Shown: positions 46,669-58,870, numbered from the stretch's first letter. The stretch: 64,000 bases of DNA from Diphasiastrum complanatum (GCA_029204225.1 CM055103.1:20896709-20960708), one strand, 5' to 3'. Made by a program: numbers and translations. Notes: generated from the letters alone by a model not told the origin.

Positions 46669-47586
46669 TCATGAAGGCAACTTCATCTTCCTCTTGATGT
46701 TGGATTGAGTGACTAGTTGAGGCAGCATTGCTTGTTGTTGGAACTGCTTCTTCATTTCATTGTTGTACTTGAGTGTCCTGTAGTCCTTGATGAGATGGCC
46801 AGTCCTCTTATAGTATTTCCAAAATAGTTTTTGCATTGGCTGGAATGATGAAGAATTCAATCTTGAACCAAAATTTGATCTAGAACCAAAATTTGATCTA
46901 GGCTGCATGTTGCTCTTCCTGTCAGAATAATCTGATTTTGTGGATTTCTTTGATTTGATCTTTTGAGTTTTCTTTGTATACAAAGCTTGAGGATCAAATC
47001 TTGAACCCGAGAAGGATGTATTTCTTCTGATCTCCTCTTGTAATAGCATCAAAATGACTCTAGATAAAGTGAGATGCTGTTGGGTCAAAATGGCCATGAC
47101 CCAGGTTTCATAGGCATCAGACAGACTCGATAAAAGAGTCGTCACTGCATCGGAATCTTCTATGACTGAGCCGGTTGTAGTCATCTGCTCCATGAGATTT
47201 TTGAATGTATTGAGATGGCTAGAAATGGTGTCCACATCAGACATTCTCAAAGTGAAGAATTTCTTCCTCAGATGGAGTTTGGATGTGAGATCTCTGATGT
47301 CATAGAGAGTTGCTAGCATGTCCCAAGCATCCTTAGCAGTCTGAGCAGATCGAATTTGACTGATCTAGGAGTCTCTAATATTCAATGTGATTAAGGCAAA
47401 TGCCTTGCCATCTCGTTGTCTCCATTTGGTGATGCTAGTTGCATTAGCCTCTGGTTTGATTTTAGTACCATCAACTATGTCCCCACAGTTCTTTGGCTAT
47501 AGAACGACTATCATCTTGAACTTCCAGAGATGGTAGTTCTCTCCATTGAGCTTGTCAATCAGAGAAGAACTAGAGGATGGATCCAT
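46669..47586 (-). pseudogene. copia gag (Y-type)
   Basis: The start MDPSSSSSLIDKLNGENYH at 47586 is the canonical opening and lies about 130 nt after the PBS; a TAG follows KFKMIVVL. The rest is open from 47319: LATLYDIRDLTSKLHLRKKF, TVTTLLSSLSDAYETW-like, SRVILMLLQEE, and basic NFGSRSNFGSR repeats. The knuckle reads FWKYYKRTGHLIKDY, with all three Cys replaced (Trp, Tyr, Tyr) and His kept. A capsid could be made, but zinc binding is lost. Confidence 0.88.
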
Positions 47587-47715
47587 TCTGGTATGGTGGC
47601 GAGATCGTTGGTAGAAACAATGATATCGAAATACTATTGGTTGCACACTTGCTGAAATAATGTCATGGTAAAACAAGACTGAATCCGTAGTGGAAATACA
47701 GATTACTGAGCCACC

Positions 47716-47728
47716 CGCTCTGATACCA
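47716..47728 (-). other. primer-binding site
   Basis: The reverse complement reads TGGTATCAGAGCG, next to the LTR end at 47729 and upstream of the gag start at 47586. Confidence 0.9.
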
Positions 47729-48460
47729 TGTCGAAAATCAGAGAAATCGAGATGTGCAACGGAAGTGGAGCAGGTGGGTGATGGATCAAAAGTGCAATAG
47801 TTATTAACAATGCATTCAAGATGAATCAAAAACTGCAATGCACAATAGAACAACAATGTAGACAATAACTGCACTATGATTAGATAGCAAAATGAGTACA
47901 AAAGCTTGAAGTTGGCCGCGAGATAGCTAGGTGTTAAAAACTTTAGTTGATAGATTAAAAATTGTCTAATTAAAAATTAACGTCTGCAAGATGATAACTT
48001 GATCAGAGTGCTGACTCTAGTAGATTTTCCTTGATGATTGGAAGTCAGATGATCAGTACATTGAAAGCTGAAATTAATCTACTTGATTAACTACATTTGT
48101 CCTGCAGTAGGTAGCCGCCATTTTACAGTGAATGTCTGTACAAAGGTAGGTGGACTATCAGTGTCATGATGCGGGTCGGAGTTTTGACAGTATCGAATTT
48201 TGCAAAGGCTAAAAAATATACAAAGACTCGATAATTATACAGTGACTCGAATATTACAATGACTTGGGATTTGGATATCGATAAATTACAGATTTTTCGA
48301 GTCGATACGATATCAAATTTTTTTGAAAAATGCGAGTCAAGTTTATGCTATAAAAAATTTGGGCCTTTTTCTTTTTTATGATTTTTCAAGGATAGGTATA
48401 AATAGGTTTTTCAGAATACTCATTACCTAATGGAATTGGGCTTGAGCATGAATTCCAACA
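47729..48460 (-). repeat. 5' LTR of the Y-type minus element
   Basis: 732 bp, TGTTGGAATTC at 48460 to TTTTCGACA at 47729. It is inserted in the RT of a P-type copia right after EEVYMDQP. A 3' partner is not found, because the element is broken at 45670. Confidence 0.85.
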
Positions 48461-50747
48461 GGTTGGTCCATGTAGACCTCTTCGTTTAATTCGTCATGTA
48501 GAAAAGCATTCTTCTCGTCTACTATGTGGATCTTGAGATTGTATGTGGTTGCATATGCAAATAGCAAGCGTATGGATGCGTGTTTTATGATTGGAGAGAA
48601 GGTTTCAGTATAGTCAACACCATACTTCTAAGAGAAACCTTTTTCCACCAGTCTAGCCTTGTATCTTGATACGTTGCCATCAGGTCCATACTTGTACTTG
48701 TAAATCCATTTGTATTTTATGGTCTGCCTCTTGTCTGGTATGGGTTGAAGTGTCCACACTTGGTTCTGTTGCATGGAAGTTATTTTTTCTTCCATAGCTT
48801 GTATCCATTTGTCATTATCTGGACGGCTGGCTACTTTCTCATATGCTTGAGGTTCTCCACCAAATCCACATAATTGGATGCTGAACCGTACTCTTTATAT
48901 CTTGCGGGTGGTCTTCTCTCTCTGATAGACCTTTGTGGAGATTGTACTAGAAGTGCTACAACCTTGTCTTTGTCTTTCTTATTGCTGGCGGAATTACTAT
49001 GTGTTCTAGACGTTGTCACCATTGGCTGCTCATCATTCGAATCGTTGTTCAGCTGGTGTGGTATGTGAACATCCTGATCCAAGTGTTCATGGTCTGCTCC
49101 CTCTGTCTGTGTGGGTAGATCATAATAGCTCTTGCTAAGAACCTCATAGCCGACTGGATCTTTGTCAACCATTGTTCTTGATTTGTCAAATCTGACATCT
49201 TTTGACAATTTTTATTTGTCAGTTGTCAGTTGTCAGACATGTAGATCCTATAGTATGATGAGTGCACATCACATCCTACTAGGAATGCTTGCTCCACCTT
49301 CTCGTCCAGCTTGTTTCTTTTTCTGATCTAGAATGTGGACATGTGGCAACACATCCAAAGATGCACAGATGTGTTAGACTCGGCTTGTTACTCCACCATA
49401 CCTCATGTGGTGTAGTATGAAAAACTCTAGACTTACATGTCCAGTTCTAAAGGTAGTTAACTATACCTACTGCCTCAGCCCATAGCCATTTTGATGCCTT
49501 TGAGTAGGCCATCATGGATCTAGAGGCTTTCATGAGAGTTCTATTCTACCTCTCTACAATGCCATTGTGTTGTGGCATGTATGCTACAGTCTTCAAGTGA
49601 AGAATGCCTCTACTTGTATAGAGCTCTGTGAAACTCTTGGAGATGTACTCTCCACCTCTGTCTGTCCTCAACTGCTTCACTTTCTTGTCAATCCATTTTT
49701 TAGCCCAATTTACAAACTATGTGAATTTATCCAGAGCCTCTGACTTGTTGTGGATGAAGTATACGGCTGCAAACTTACTGAAGTCATCAATGAAGGTAAT
49801 GTAGTATTTCGAACCTCCCAAGGAGACCACATCAAAGGGTCCACAGATGTCAGAGTGCACCAGTTCTAGGAGTTCTTTGGTTCAGAAAGAGTCCTTGGTG
49901 AAGGGTATTCCTGACATCTTCCCTTGTTACATGCGTCACATGACTTTAGGCCTGCTGCATTTTTTATGTTGACGCCAGTTAACACTCCATTCTGGCTAGT
50001 GTTGTATAGAGCAACCATATTCATATGACAATATCCTATGCCATAGAATATCCATCAATTCGCGGATCTGATGAGCTTGCTTTGAGGGTACATGTATCAT
50101 CAGATGATATAGGTTTCCCTTTCGCTTGCCTTGTGTAACAAGATGAATGATTTTAGATTCGACCACTTCACACCTGAAAAGGTGATGGACATCTCTGCAT
50201 CTACTATCTTAGCGACAGATAGCAGGTCCTTTTGAAGAGTGGACACATATAGAACATCATCAAGCCTTTTGTCTCTTCCATTAGTATTCAACCACATCGC
50301 TCTAGTTTCGCTGACTTGGTGTCTAGAACCATCTCCCAAGACTATATATCTCTAGGACTTTGTTTATTGGTAATCAGTGATCATGTGCTTGGTTGTCATG
50401 AAGTGCGACGTGGCACCTAAGTCAAGGATCACTTCTTGTGTATTCGATGTTGATGTAGTGCATACATTAGTGCACAAGTAAGCTGCTAGGTTCTTGTTAT
50501 TGGCTCTGTCTTTGGCCATCTTGGAGGACTCTAGTTCCTCCACGTAGGAGGAACTGTTCGTGTTCTCCCATCTATTCTGATCTTGTTTGCTTCTTGTATT
50601 TTGATAGCAGTCCATGGCTGCATGACCTTTCTTGTGATAGTGGATGAATTCTATCTTGGGATTAAGCCAACATGTATCAACGGTGTGGCCTTCACGTATG
50701 TATCTCATGCATATCTTCTTGTCACCGTCTACCGTTGTCACCACCAC
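48461..50747 (-). pseudogene. copia polyprotein relic, family P
   Basis: Read downward from 50747: two knuckles, CMRYIREGHTVDTC (second Cys changed) and IHYHKKGHAAMDC. Protease LDLGATSHFM (50430, DSG changed to DLG) and VLYVSTLQKDLLSVAKI. Integrase: [58 protein letters not shown]. The hinge is in the open frame 49208-48831 (SKDVRFDKSR, RSIRERRPPARY). RT fingers (KYKYGPDGNVSRYKARL-like) run to LNEEVYMDQP, where the LTR at 48460 interrupts. Many stops. The gag capsid is not recognisable above 50747. Same lineage as 63001-64000. Confidence 0.85.
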
Positions 50748-50874
50748 CCTCCCTTACATCTATTTGTTTATCATCAGTTTACTGTTCTTCTGAGAAATCC
50801 CCAGTTTTGATAGTCTTACCGAAGCAGCTGATAGATCATTGCAAATGTCTTGCAGAGACTAACTGCCACCTACA

Positions 50875-51157
50875 ATGGATGATCAGCCAAATGAAGATCT
50901 AAGAAGCAGACGAAGCAGCTAGAAGAACTAAAGACTAAGATCCAAGATGCTGAGGAGGAAAGGACAAAACTTAAACAACAGATGAGTCAGATCGATCTTG
51001 ATCAAAAGAAACTCTCTGGAGTAGTGATAGTTGAATCCCCTCTTATGAAGCCCAAAGAGATCCATGGGTTATCGATCTTCATGGGTTACCAAGTAGGTAA
51101 ATTCTGTGAAGGGACTTTTGCATCTGGAATTCATCTTATTTTAGCTCAAAGTATTTG
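50875..51157 (+). pseudogene. short coiled-coil coding relic of unknown origin
   Basis: The frame from about 50893 reads KKQTKQLEELKTKIQDAEEE and TKLKQQMSQIDLDQKKLSG, a charged heptad coil. It is followed by VVIVESPLMKPKEIHGLS and MGYQVGKFCEGTFASGIHL and a stop at 51157. An ATG at 50875 (MDDQPNEDL) is in another frame, joined by a one-base shift. No copia motif. It lies outside element V, so it belongs to the DNA in which V landed. It may be a host-gene exon fragment or unrelated gag. Confidence 0.4.
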
Positions 51158-51199
51158 AAAGCTAAAATTGTTTTGAATTTAAGCAATGAACACTACCTA

Positions 51200-51204
51200 A
51201 TGGT
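51200..51204 (+). other. target-site duplication of V, left copy
   Basis: ATGGT, identical to 55685-55689 on the other side of V. Confidence 0.9.
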
Positions 51205-51351
51205 TGTGAAAATGCAAAAATCATGCTTGGTAGAGGCCAAAATCTTGTATATAGGATAAACACATGTGTGGAGCCTGTTCCCACGTGTGAACTCAATTGA
51301 TCTTGATCTTGATTAGGATCCACTCTTGGTCCATTTTGTACTTTTTCCACA
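51205..51351 (+). repeat. 5' LTR of V, internally deleted
   Basis: The first about 95 bp and last about 50 bp of the T/V LTR are fused; the middle of about 670 bp is gone, including the TATA box. The following PBS is damaged too (GAGAGCC at 51352-51358 remains of TGGTATCAGAGCC). Confidence 0.88.
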
Positions 51352-51941
51352 GAGAGCCAAGTATAGGAGTTTTTTAAATTGATAGGGTTGATCCAAATCA
51401 AAGCCAATATTAGCAAGTTTCTAAAGACTAGCTAATTTTTGTGTAGTGAGTTGGATTTGATAGGCATTCTCAAATTTTTTGGACCAGAACTTGTTGTGGG
51501 CTGTAGGAACACTTTTCACACGTGTGGCTGTACAACTCCAGTTTTGGCTGAGAAAATTCAAAAATTTGTACAATTTGACTCACACACCCAATTTGAGAGA
51601 TTTCTAGTGCAAAATCAAGCATTTTCAATAGAGATTCTAATCCCTTGATTAGTTCTTGGATTAGATCAGTCAAAAAATTAAAATTGAATCTTGAATTAGG
51701 AGCACTAAATGATTTTCTTTGATTTTTTGAGTGCATGTTGAAGTTGAAGAGAGGTATTGCTAAAAATCATAGATTAAGGAGTGATTTTGCAAGTTTGAGA
51801 CTAGAATCTAAATTTCCATCATGCTAGATTGGTTCATGAGTGATTGGATTGAGTCTATAAGCTCTCTAATTGCTAGAAGACTTTAGGTTCAGATCTCTTA
51901 GAGAAACCATAAGAGTTTCTAGTGCTTTTTCACATTCAAAA

Positions 51942-52756
51942 ATGGCATCAATGGGTGGCTATTTGCTTGAAGCTAGTGAAAGGCTTACATCCACTAATTA
52001 TGCTACTTGGATAGTTCGAATGGAGTTTTGCTTGTACTTCATGATCTTTATGCCATAGTACTTGAGGTGGAAGTAGAACCTCAAGGAGGAGTTGAATTGG
52101 TAAAGTACAAAAAGAGATGTAGAGTTGTATTACATTGCATAAAGATGAATGTAAGTAATGAACTTTTGAAGGAAATCTCATCTTGTACCACATCCAAAGA
52201 GGCATGGGATTCATTAAAAGCAATTTATGGATCCAAGAATACTTCAAGGATACTCATGCTTAGAAATCAAATCCTTCAAAGCATGAAAGAAAGTAGTGAA
52301 AGTGCCCAAAATTATGTCTTTAGGATCAAATCTTTGAATAAGGAGTTGTCTTCTATAGATGATAAAATCAAAGATGATGAATAAGTTCAAATCATTTTGA
52401 ATGGATTAGGAGATGATTATTCCAATCTTGTTCAGACCTTTGCTATCCAAGATTCACTTCCTAGTATTGAAAAACTTCAAAGTGTGCTTGTAAGTGAGGA
52501 GAGTAGAATGCTTCATATCAAAAGTAGGATGAGTTCCTTATCTTTGAATGATGGTGATGAAAAAGCTAACTTTTCCTTGAAAGGCAAGAAGAAAAAGTTT
52601 CCATCCAAGAAGATTCAAGACATGGACATGGAGAGCAAAGATGGAGCATCAAGTTTCAAAGGCAAGAGCAAGAAGGACGAGAAGAAGCTAAAGTGTCTTA
52701 CAATAGTTCTAAGAGATTTATCTTCACTGCAAGTGATCAAGAATGTGAGATTGTAG
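51942..52756 (+). pseudogene. V gag
   Basis: MASMGGYLLEASERLTSTNY opens at 51942. A one-base shift at about 52025 moves to the frame 52007-52384 (VLHDLYAIVLEVEVEPQGG, KMNVSNELLKEISSCTTSKE, AWDSLKAIYGSKNTSRILML). A TAA at 52382 is followed in the same frame by MNGLGDDYSNLVQTFAIQD and SRMLHIKSRMSSLSLNDGDE to 52756. The C-terminal lysine-rich part ends at KKLKC, the first Cys of the knuckle, after which a deletion removes the knuckle and DSG. The leader 51359-51941 carries CACACGTGTG at 51517-51526. Confidence 0.9.
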
Positions 52757-54019
52757 GTGTTGGATACATTCCTTTATGTCTAGGATCATCTAAAAAAGTA
52801 GATCTAGAATATTTTTCTCTTTGTACCTTCAATAACAAAGAACTTGTTGAGTGTAGGACAACTTATGGATAGTGGATTAGATGTACATCTCAAGCATGGA
52901 GCATGTTCTATCTTGAAAGTCAAGCAAGGGAGGTTATTCAAATTGGATGCTAATGTGATGGTTGGAAGTGTGAACATGGCAAGGGAGGAGCTCACTCAAG
53001 TGGAATTATGGCACAAAAGGTTAGGCCATCCTAACTACAAAGCTATGGAGACCATGGTGACAAAGGAGCTAGCAAGTGGACTTCCCAAAGGAGCTAGCGA
53101 GTGGACTTCCCAAAACCATATCCAAGTGTGGCAAGCTTTGTGAAGCTTGTGGACTCTCCAAATCTCATAAGCAATCAAGAGATATTTGACAAGATCTAAC
53201 TCTCCTCTTGACCTTATACACTCGGATGTTCATTCATTTTCACATGAATCAAATGGTGGAGCTCTTATGTATGTCAGTTTTATTGATGATAGATCAAGAT
53301 ACTCTTGGGTTTATCTCTTGTCTAAGAAAAATGAAGTTTTTGAGTCCTTTGTAAAGTTCAAAACTCTTGTGGAAAAGCAACTTAATACTAGCTTGAAAGT
53401 ATTAAGAAGTGATAATGGAGGGGAGTACATCTCCAATAGGATGAAAGAGTTTTGTGAAACTAATGGCATTAGGAGAGAGTTGACTTGCACATATACTCCG
53501 CAACAAAATGGAGTAGCTGAGAGAAAGAATAGGACACTATGTGAGTGTGCTAAATCTTTGAGATTAGATGCATCCCTTCCTATTTCATTTTGGGGAGAAG
53601 CTATTTTATGTGCAGACTTTCTACGTAATAGAATGACTAATAGTGCCATTAAAGGACTTACACCTTATGAAGTATTGTTTGGCAAAAAGCCAAATCTTAG
53701 TGATTTGAAAGTTTTTGGATGTACTTGTTATGTACATATTCCTTTAGAAAAAAGTAAAAAGGAAGATGCCACTTCTTTCAAAGGCATCTTTGTTGGTTAT
53801 AGTGAAAGTAAAAAAGCTTATAGGATATTTGATCCTATTACCAAGAAAGTTGCTGTAAGTAGAGATGTACTTTTTGATGAATCTCTCCAAGCCAAAGGAA
53901 AGGTGACTTCCAACAATACTCAACTTGTCAAGGATCATGCTATGGCCAAGGAGGAGCTTCATGAAGATGAAGACCAAGTGGAACTTACTCAAAGTCCAAG
54001 GGTGCCAAGAAGTCACTAG
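52757..54019 (+). pseudogene. V protease remnant and integrase
   Basis: The protease tail CEIVGVGYIPLCLGSSKK and LLSVGQLMDSGLDVHL shows shifts near 52810. GAG-pre-integrase: LWHKRLGHPNYKAME, ELASGLPK with a small duplication (GASEWTSQ). Integrase is in one frame 53186-54019: LIHSDVHSF (D1), VSFIDDRSRYSWVYLL, LRSDNGGEYIS (D2), QQNGVAERKNRT (E), FWGEAILCADFLRNR, LKVFGCTCYVHIPLEKSK, FVGYSESKKAYRIFD, SRDVLFDE. All three DDE positions are intact, the best preserved catalytic core here. It ends in the acidic hinge QSPRVPRSH; the RT N-terminal two thirds are deleted at 54019. Confidence 0.92.
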
Positions 54020-54082
54020 AAGAATGATTTTACTTTCATATGTCAATCTAAGTATGCTAGATCAATCTTAGCAAAATTTGGC

Positions 54083-54856
54083 ATGATTGATTGTAAAGGA
54101 GTTGAAACTCCCATGGAACTAAGTGTAAAAGTTTCTAAGGAAAGTGATGAAACATCCTTTAAGGACATCACTACCTATAGAATGCTTATTGGTTCCTTGA
54201 TATACTTAACCATCACTAGACCTTATCTTAGTTTTTGTGCTAGAAAATTGAGTCAATACATGCAAAGTCCATTAATATGTCATTGGAAAGGAGCAAAAAG
54301 GGTGTTAAGGTACATCTCGGTTACAAAAGACTTTGGCATAGTTTATGAAAGGAATAATAATTGTTTAAGAGCATATTCGGACTCAAGTTTTGCAGGTGAC
54401 AAGATGGATAGAAGATCCATAAGTGCATTTGCTACGTTCTTATGTGGAAGAGCTATATCTTGGCTTTCCAAAAAGCAAGATACCATCTCTCTTTCATCAA
54501 CAGAATCCGAGCATAAAGCTATGACAACAACAAAAAAGGAGGTTCTTTGGCTTAAAAGGCTTTTGGAGGAGCTACATGTGATCAAGGATGAAGACATTCC
54601 ATGCAAATATTGTGACAATCAAGCAGCTCAACAACTTGCAAACAATCCAGTCTTCCATGCTCGAACAAAGCACATTGAGATTTCACATCATTTCGTGAGG
54701 GAGAAAGTGCAAGCAAAGCAGATCAAGCTTATTCATGTTTCATCATCAGATTGCATTGCTGATATACTCACCAAGGCATTGCTTAAAGATCCATTTGTGA
54801 AATTAAGATTGGCTCTTGGAGTTATAGATAGATTTGTGCTAGATTTACCAAGCTAG
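54083..54856 (+). pseudogene. V RT-end and RNase H
   Basis: An open frame of 257 codons starting in the RT connection (MIDCKGVETPMELSVKV, MLIGSLIYLTITRPYLSF). RNase H: AYSDSSFAGDKMDRRSISAF, AISWLSKKQDTISLSSTESEH, YCDNQAAQQLANNPVFHART, HIEISHHFVREKV, CIADILTKALLKDPF. It is complete to its natural stop, 12 nt before the polypurine tract TTTTTGAGGAG (54858-54868). YVDD is not present; it was removed by the deletion at 54019-54083. Confidence 0.92.
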
Positions 54857-54868
54857 ATTTTTGAGGAG

Positions 54869-55684
54869 TGTGAAAATGCAAAAATCATGCCTGGTAGAGG
54901 CCAAAATCTTGTATATAGGATAAACACACATGTGTGGAGCTTGTTACCACGTGTGAAATTAGTGTACTTGTCATGTACCATAATCATATATGTTGTACAT
55001 ATGATTTAATTCAACTTCTAGTGGCTAAAAAGGCCAAAAACTAGTTTTCTAGATATATGACACATGGCATCAATCTATTGATTGCATGAGCCAAATACTT
55101 TGGATAGGTGTCACATCCCATGTGTAGAAGACAGATCACACATGTGGAGTAAGCTGAAGTAGGCGAGTTTTTGCTTCTAGAAGTTTTTCATGAAGATCTC
55201 CATATAGTAGGAAATTGGACCAAAAATGCTCAAAATAGAAAGTTTGATCCAAGTGTCAAATTTGCATGATGATGACAAAGCATCCTCACACTTGTGAGAT
55301 ATAATGCATGATCCTCGAGCTCCAAGAAGTGTATATATAGAGGCATATTTGGCCACAATCAATATGAAACATCAGTCTTAATTTTGGAAGCAATTTTGTG
55401 TAATTCTATCTATTTGTCTACATTTGTTTTGATTGTTTTGAGGTTCTATCATAGTGTACTTTGTTTTCAGGTTGAGTCCGTACTCTGACAGAGTTTCACA
55501 TGTGTGAAACTAGAAAGTACATTTACCTTCATTAATGATTGTTCTTGTTAGGTTTTTATGTCTAGAATTGATCTAGATTGATCTTAATCTTATGTAGATT
55601 GATAGATCAAGTAAATCTATCATTCAATCCCTCTTGAGGATTAGATTAGGGGGCACTCTTGGTCCATTTTGTACTTTTTCCACA
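54869..55684 (+). repeat. 3' LTR of V
   Basis: 816 bp, full length. TATA box GTATATATAGAGGC (about 55331) and a TTTCACATGTGTGAAAC palindrome at about 55494. Same family as both T LTRs. Confidence 0.92.
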
Positions 55685-55689
55685 ATGGT

Positions 55690-57545
55690 TCCACCTAGAA
55701 ATGGGATGCATGCAATATAATCATAAATGACTATTATTCCCTGATATTGTCGGGCCCCATCCGAAAACCAAACCTTCGATCCACCCTAAAGATGTGACAC
55801 AGCCTAAGGAGATGAACAGACCCCTGCTAATTTGTTTTTGTTAAGGTAGAATATAGTCAACAGACAGAATAGACAAGCGTCCTGCCCATGGATATTTTTT
55901 TGTGGAACTAACAAGACATCGACGAACTGGGGTAGTTAGGTTAATTATCATGCTAAAGAGCATCATGAATGCCTAGAACATATGAAATTGTCGTCTCGCT
56001 TTTTGTGTAGGTCGTCTTTCATCAATTTTTTATCATGGTAATGTCCCATGGGGTTATTTTCCCATTTTTTGTGAACTCAATCACATTCACCTCAATGTGA
56101 CTTTTTCATTGAACCATTTTGGCTTCTGAGACTCAGTTGCACAATTAGGTTATAGCCGATTCCTGCACTCTAATTCTGTATTAGCCCCAACAGTGATTAT
56201 TGAAGCATAGTTCAGAAATGACAAATAGTTCAATTTATCGTGCACCTTGGCTCCATTGGATCCTTTTTTTTCTAATGTGATTTTTTTTCTATTAACGTTT
56301 AAGCTATTATAACTTCAAATTTTACAGCCTACTACTATAGTAGCATGTACAACCAAGCTTTAGATCCCAGATGACCTAAATATGAGCTCTCTTTCATACT
56401 ATGGAATGGGCATAATGGCAAATCATTGATTGTAAATAAAAAATTCATAAATAGATGATCCATTTTGCTTTGTAGAATGAACATTGGAGAGCAATAGGAA
56501 ATGGCAATCTCTTTATAAGTTTATGTATATAGAATAAAAAATTAATATATACATAACCCATACTTGGCATGGAAAATGGATAGTTTATTAATATACTATC
56601 CATCTTTGTAGACTGTCTTTCAAATTTTTTTTATATATAGTTCAGTTTGCATGTAGGTTGGATAGTTTATTTATAGATTGTCTATTTTTACTATCCCTGA
56701 GGCATAATGGACAGTCTATTTAGATAATCCATTTTGCATGTAGGCTGTACAATTTATTTATAGATTGTTTACTTTTATAAACTCTCTTAGAGGCATAATG
56801 GATAGTCTATTCATAGATTTTTCTTTTTTGCAATAATATTTTAGGGTTGCCATTATCCTTTGTTAGATTGCAAGTTAAGTGTTTCTATTAGGATATGTTT
56901 TGTACATCCAAAAGACCTATGGAGGGCATGTTATGCCTCCTGAAGGTAGGAAGGAGGGCAATAGACAGAATGGACAGTCTCATAATAGATTGTCCTTTCT
57001 AGCATAAGAGCTGTCATTAACATTTGTTATATTTGCAGGACAAATGTTTTTAACCACCATATCATGCAGGACTTAGCAGGCCATTGTGTGTCTTATGGTC
57101 TGTGTTATGAAGTTTGATTCTCCCTGTATGTAAAAGGCCTTGAGACAAGTACTATGTAGCTTCAACTTCGTTCTCTCATTCCTTCTAAAAAAAAGTCTAC
57201 TTTTCTATCTACCTGGGACTTAACTTTAATCATGTCCTCTGGGTTAGCTTGTGTATGAGAATTTGTCATACTGTAAAAATTCAAAACTAGTATAACAAGA
57301 CAAGTATAACTACTTGTCTTTATGTCCTGATTTTCATATAGAGCTCATTAATCATTCGACTATACTTATAAGGTATATATTTTAAATTATCTTACAATAT
57401 TGCTAGTCAGAATGTGCATAGTTTCCAAAAAAGAAATGCATTTGATGTGTCAAGAGTATAAACACTTCACAATAAGCTCATGTTAATTTAGTATTGACTT
57501 GGTTCATGCTACTAAATAAAAAAGACTTGTTTGAGATCATGTCTT
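55690..57545. other. gene-free interval right of V
   Basis: This is the continuation of the V target. No frame over 60 codons and no copia motif. It contains a two-copy repeat at about 56645-56830 (TTTGCATGTAGG at 56646 and 56733, GAGGCATAATGGAYAGTC at 56699 and 56791; period about 90 bp) in a region full of GGATAGTYTATT-type words. Confidence 0.55.
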
Positions 57546-57549
57546 TGCA

Positions 57550-58500
57550 TTAGAAGAAACAGGTTTTCTTCTTGCCTTTCAAAGAAAAGTTAGCTTTCTC
57601 ATCACCATCATTCAAAGATAAGGAACTCATCCTACTTTTGATATGAAACATTCTACTCTCCTCACTTACAAGCACACTTTGAAGTTTTTCAATACTAGGA
57701 AGCGAATCTTGAATAGCAAAGGTTTGAACAAGATTGGAATAATCATCTCCTAATCCATTCAAAATGATTTGAACTAATTCATCATTTTTGATTTTATCAT
57801 CTATAGAAGAAAACTCCTCATTCAAAGATTTGATCCTAAAGACATAATTTTGGGCACTTTCACTACTTCCTTTTATGCTTTGAAGGATTTGATTCCTAAG
57901 CATGAGTATCCTTGAAGTATTTTTGGATCCATAAATTGCTTTTAATGAATCCCATGCCTCTTTGGATGTGATACAAGATGAGATTTCCTTCAAAAGTTCA
58001 TTACTTACATTCATTTTTATGCAATGTAATGCAAGTCTACATCTCCTTTTGTACTTTACCAACTCAACTTCTCCTTGAGGTTCTACTTCCACCTCAAGTA
58101 CTATGTCATAAAGATCATGAAGTACAAGCAAATACTCCATTCAAATTATATAAGTAGCATAATTAGTGGATGTGAGCCTTTCACTAGCTTCAAGCAAAAA
58201 ACCACCCATTGATGCCATTTTTTAATGTGAAAAAGCACTAGAAACTCTTATGGTTTCTCTAAGAGATCTGAACCTAAAGTCTTCTAGCAATTAGAAAGCT
58301 TATAGACACAATTCTATCACTCATGAACCAATCTAGAATGATGGAAATTTAGATTCTAGTCTCAAACTTGCAAAATCACTCTTTAATCTATGATTTTTAG
58401 CAATATCTTTCTTCAACTTCAACATGCACTCAAAAAATTAGAGAAGATCAATTAATGCACCTAATTCAAGCTGCAGATTTAATTTTTTGGCTGATCTAAT
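57550..58500 (-). pseudogene. V-type gag and leader, inverted fragment
   Basis: The frame 58140-57550 is nearly identical to the V gag (VLHDLYDIVLEVEVEPQGEV to SRMFHIKSRMSSLSLNDGDE) and, unlike V, has no stop in that stretch. The gag ATG is at 58220 (MASMGGFLLEASERL); a TGA in place of CGA stands just before 58140. Leader homology extends to about 58500. It breaks at 57550 in the lysine-rich tail. Confidence 0.9.
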
Positions 58501-58502
58501 TT

Positions 58503-58870
58503 TTTTGCCGACAAGGAGCTTCCTCTCGGCCTCCCCAAATCATTTTCAAGATGTGGCAAAGTGTGTGAGGCTTGTGGCCTTGCAAAGTCTCATAAGACAT
58601 CCTACAAGATATCCTTGTCAAGATCTATCTCGAGCTTGGTACTCTAGACTCTCTTGGCTTTGTGATTAGTTCTTCTTTGTACATCAAGTGTAATGATGGA
58701 ATGATCATCATATTGGTTCTTTATGTTGATGATATATCATATTGATAGGAAATGATGGTGAAGGCATAAGAAAAGTCAAAGTTGCATTGTCTAGTGAATT
58801 CAAGATGGTAGATCTAGGACTTCTTAAGTTCATACTTGGAATAGAAGTTTCTAGAGGTAGTTTCAATTGA
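58503..58870 (+). pseudogene. copia finger-to-RT deletion relic
   Basis: Integrase finger CGKVCEACGLAKSHK (about 58552) is followed within 100 bp by RT RAWYSRL and, in another frame, LYIKCNDGMIIILVLYVDD (YVDD about 58723) and VDLGLLKFILGIEVSRG. Integrase and RT fingers are deleted. It abuts the inverted V-type leader on the left and an LTR on the right. Confidence 0.85.

Larger units (their letters stand above)
51205..55684 (+). mobile_element. LTR retrotransposon V (copia)
   Basis: It is bounded by LTRs sharing TGTGAAAATGC starts and TTTTTCCACA ends and by a perfect 5-bp duplication ATGGT. The 5' LTR is reduced to 147 bp by an internal deletion; the 3' LTR is 816 bp. Gene order: gag (51942-52756), protease remnant, GAG-pre-integrase, integrase (to 54019), then a jump to RT-end/RNase H. 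It is the autonomous-type relative of T. Confidence 0.92.

Noticed and set aside
47500-47901. long N-terminal extension of the minus-strand gag
   Set aside because: It reads through LTR and primer-binding site; the canonical gag start MDPSSSSSLIDKL is at 47586.
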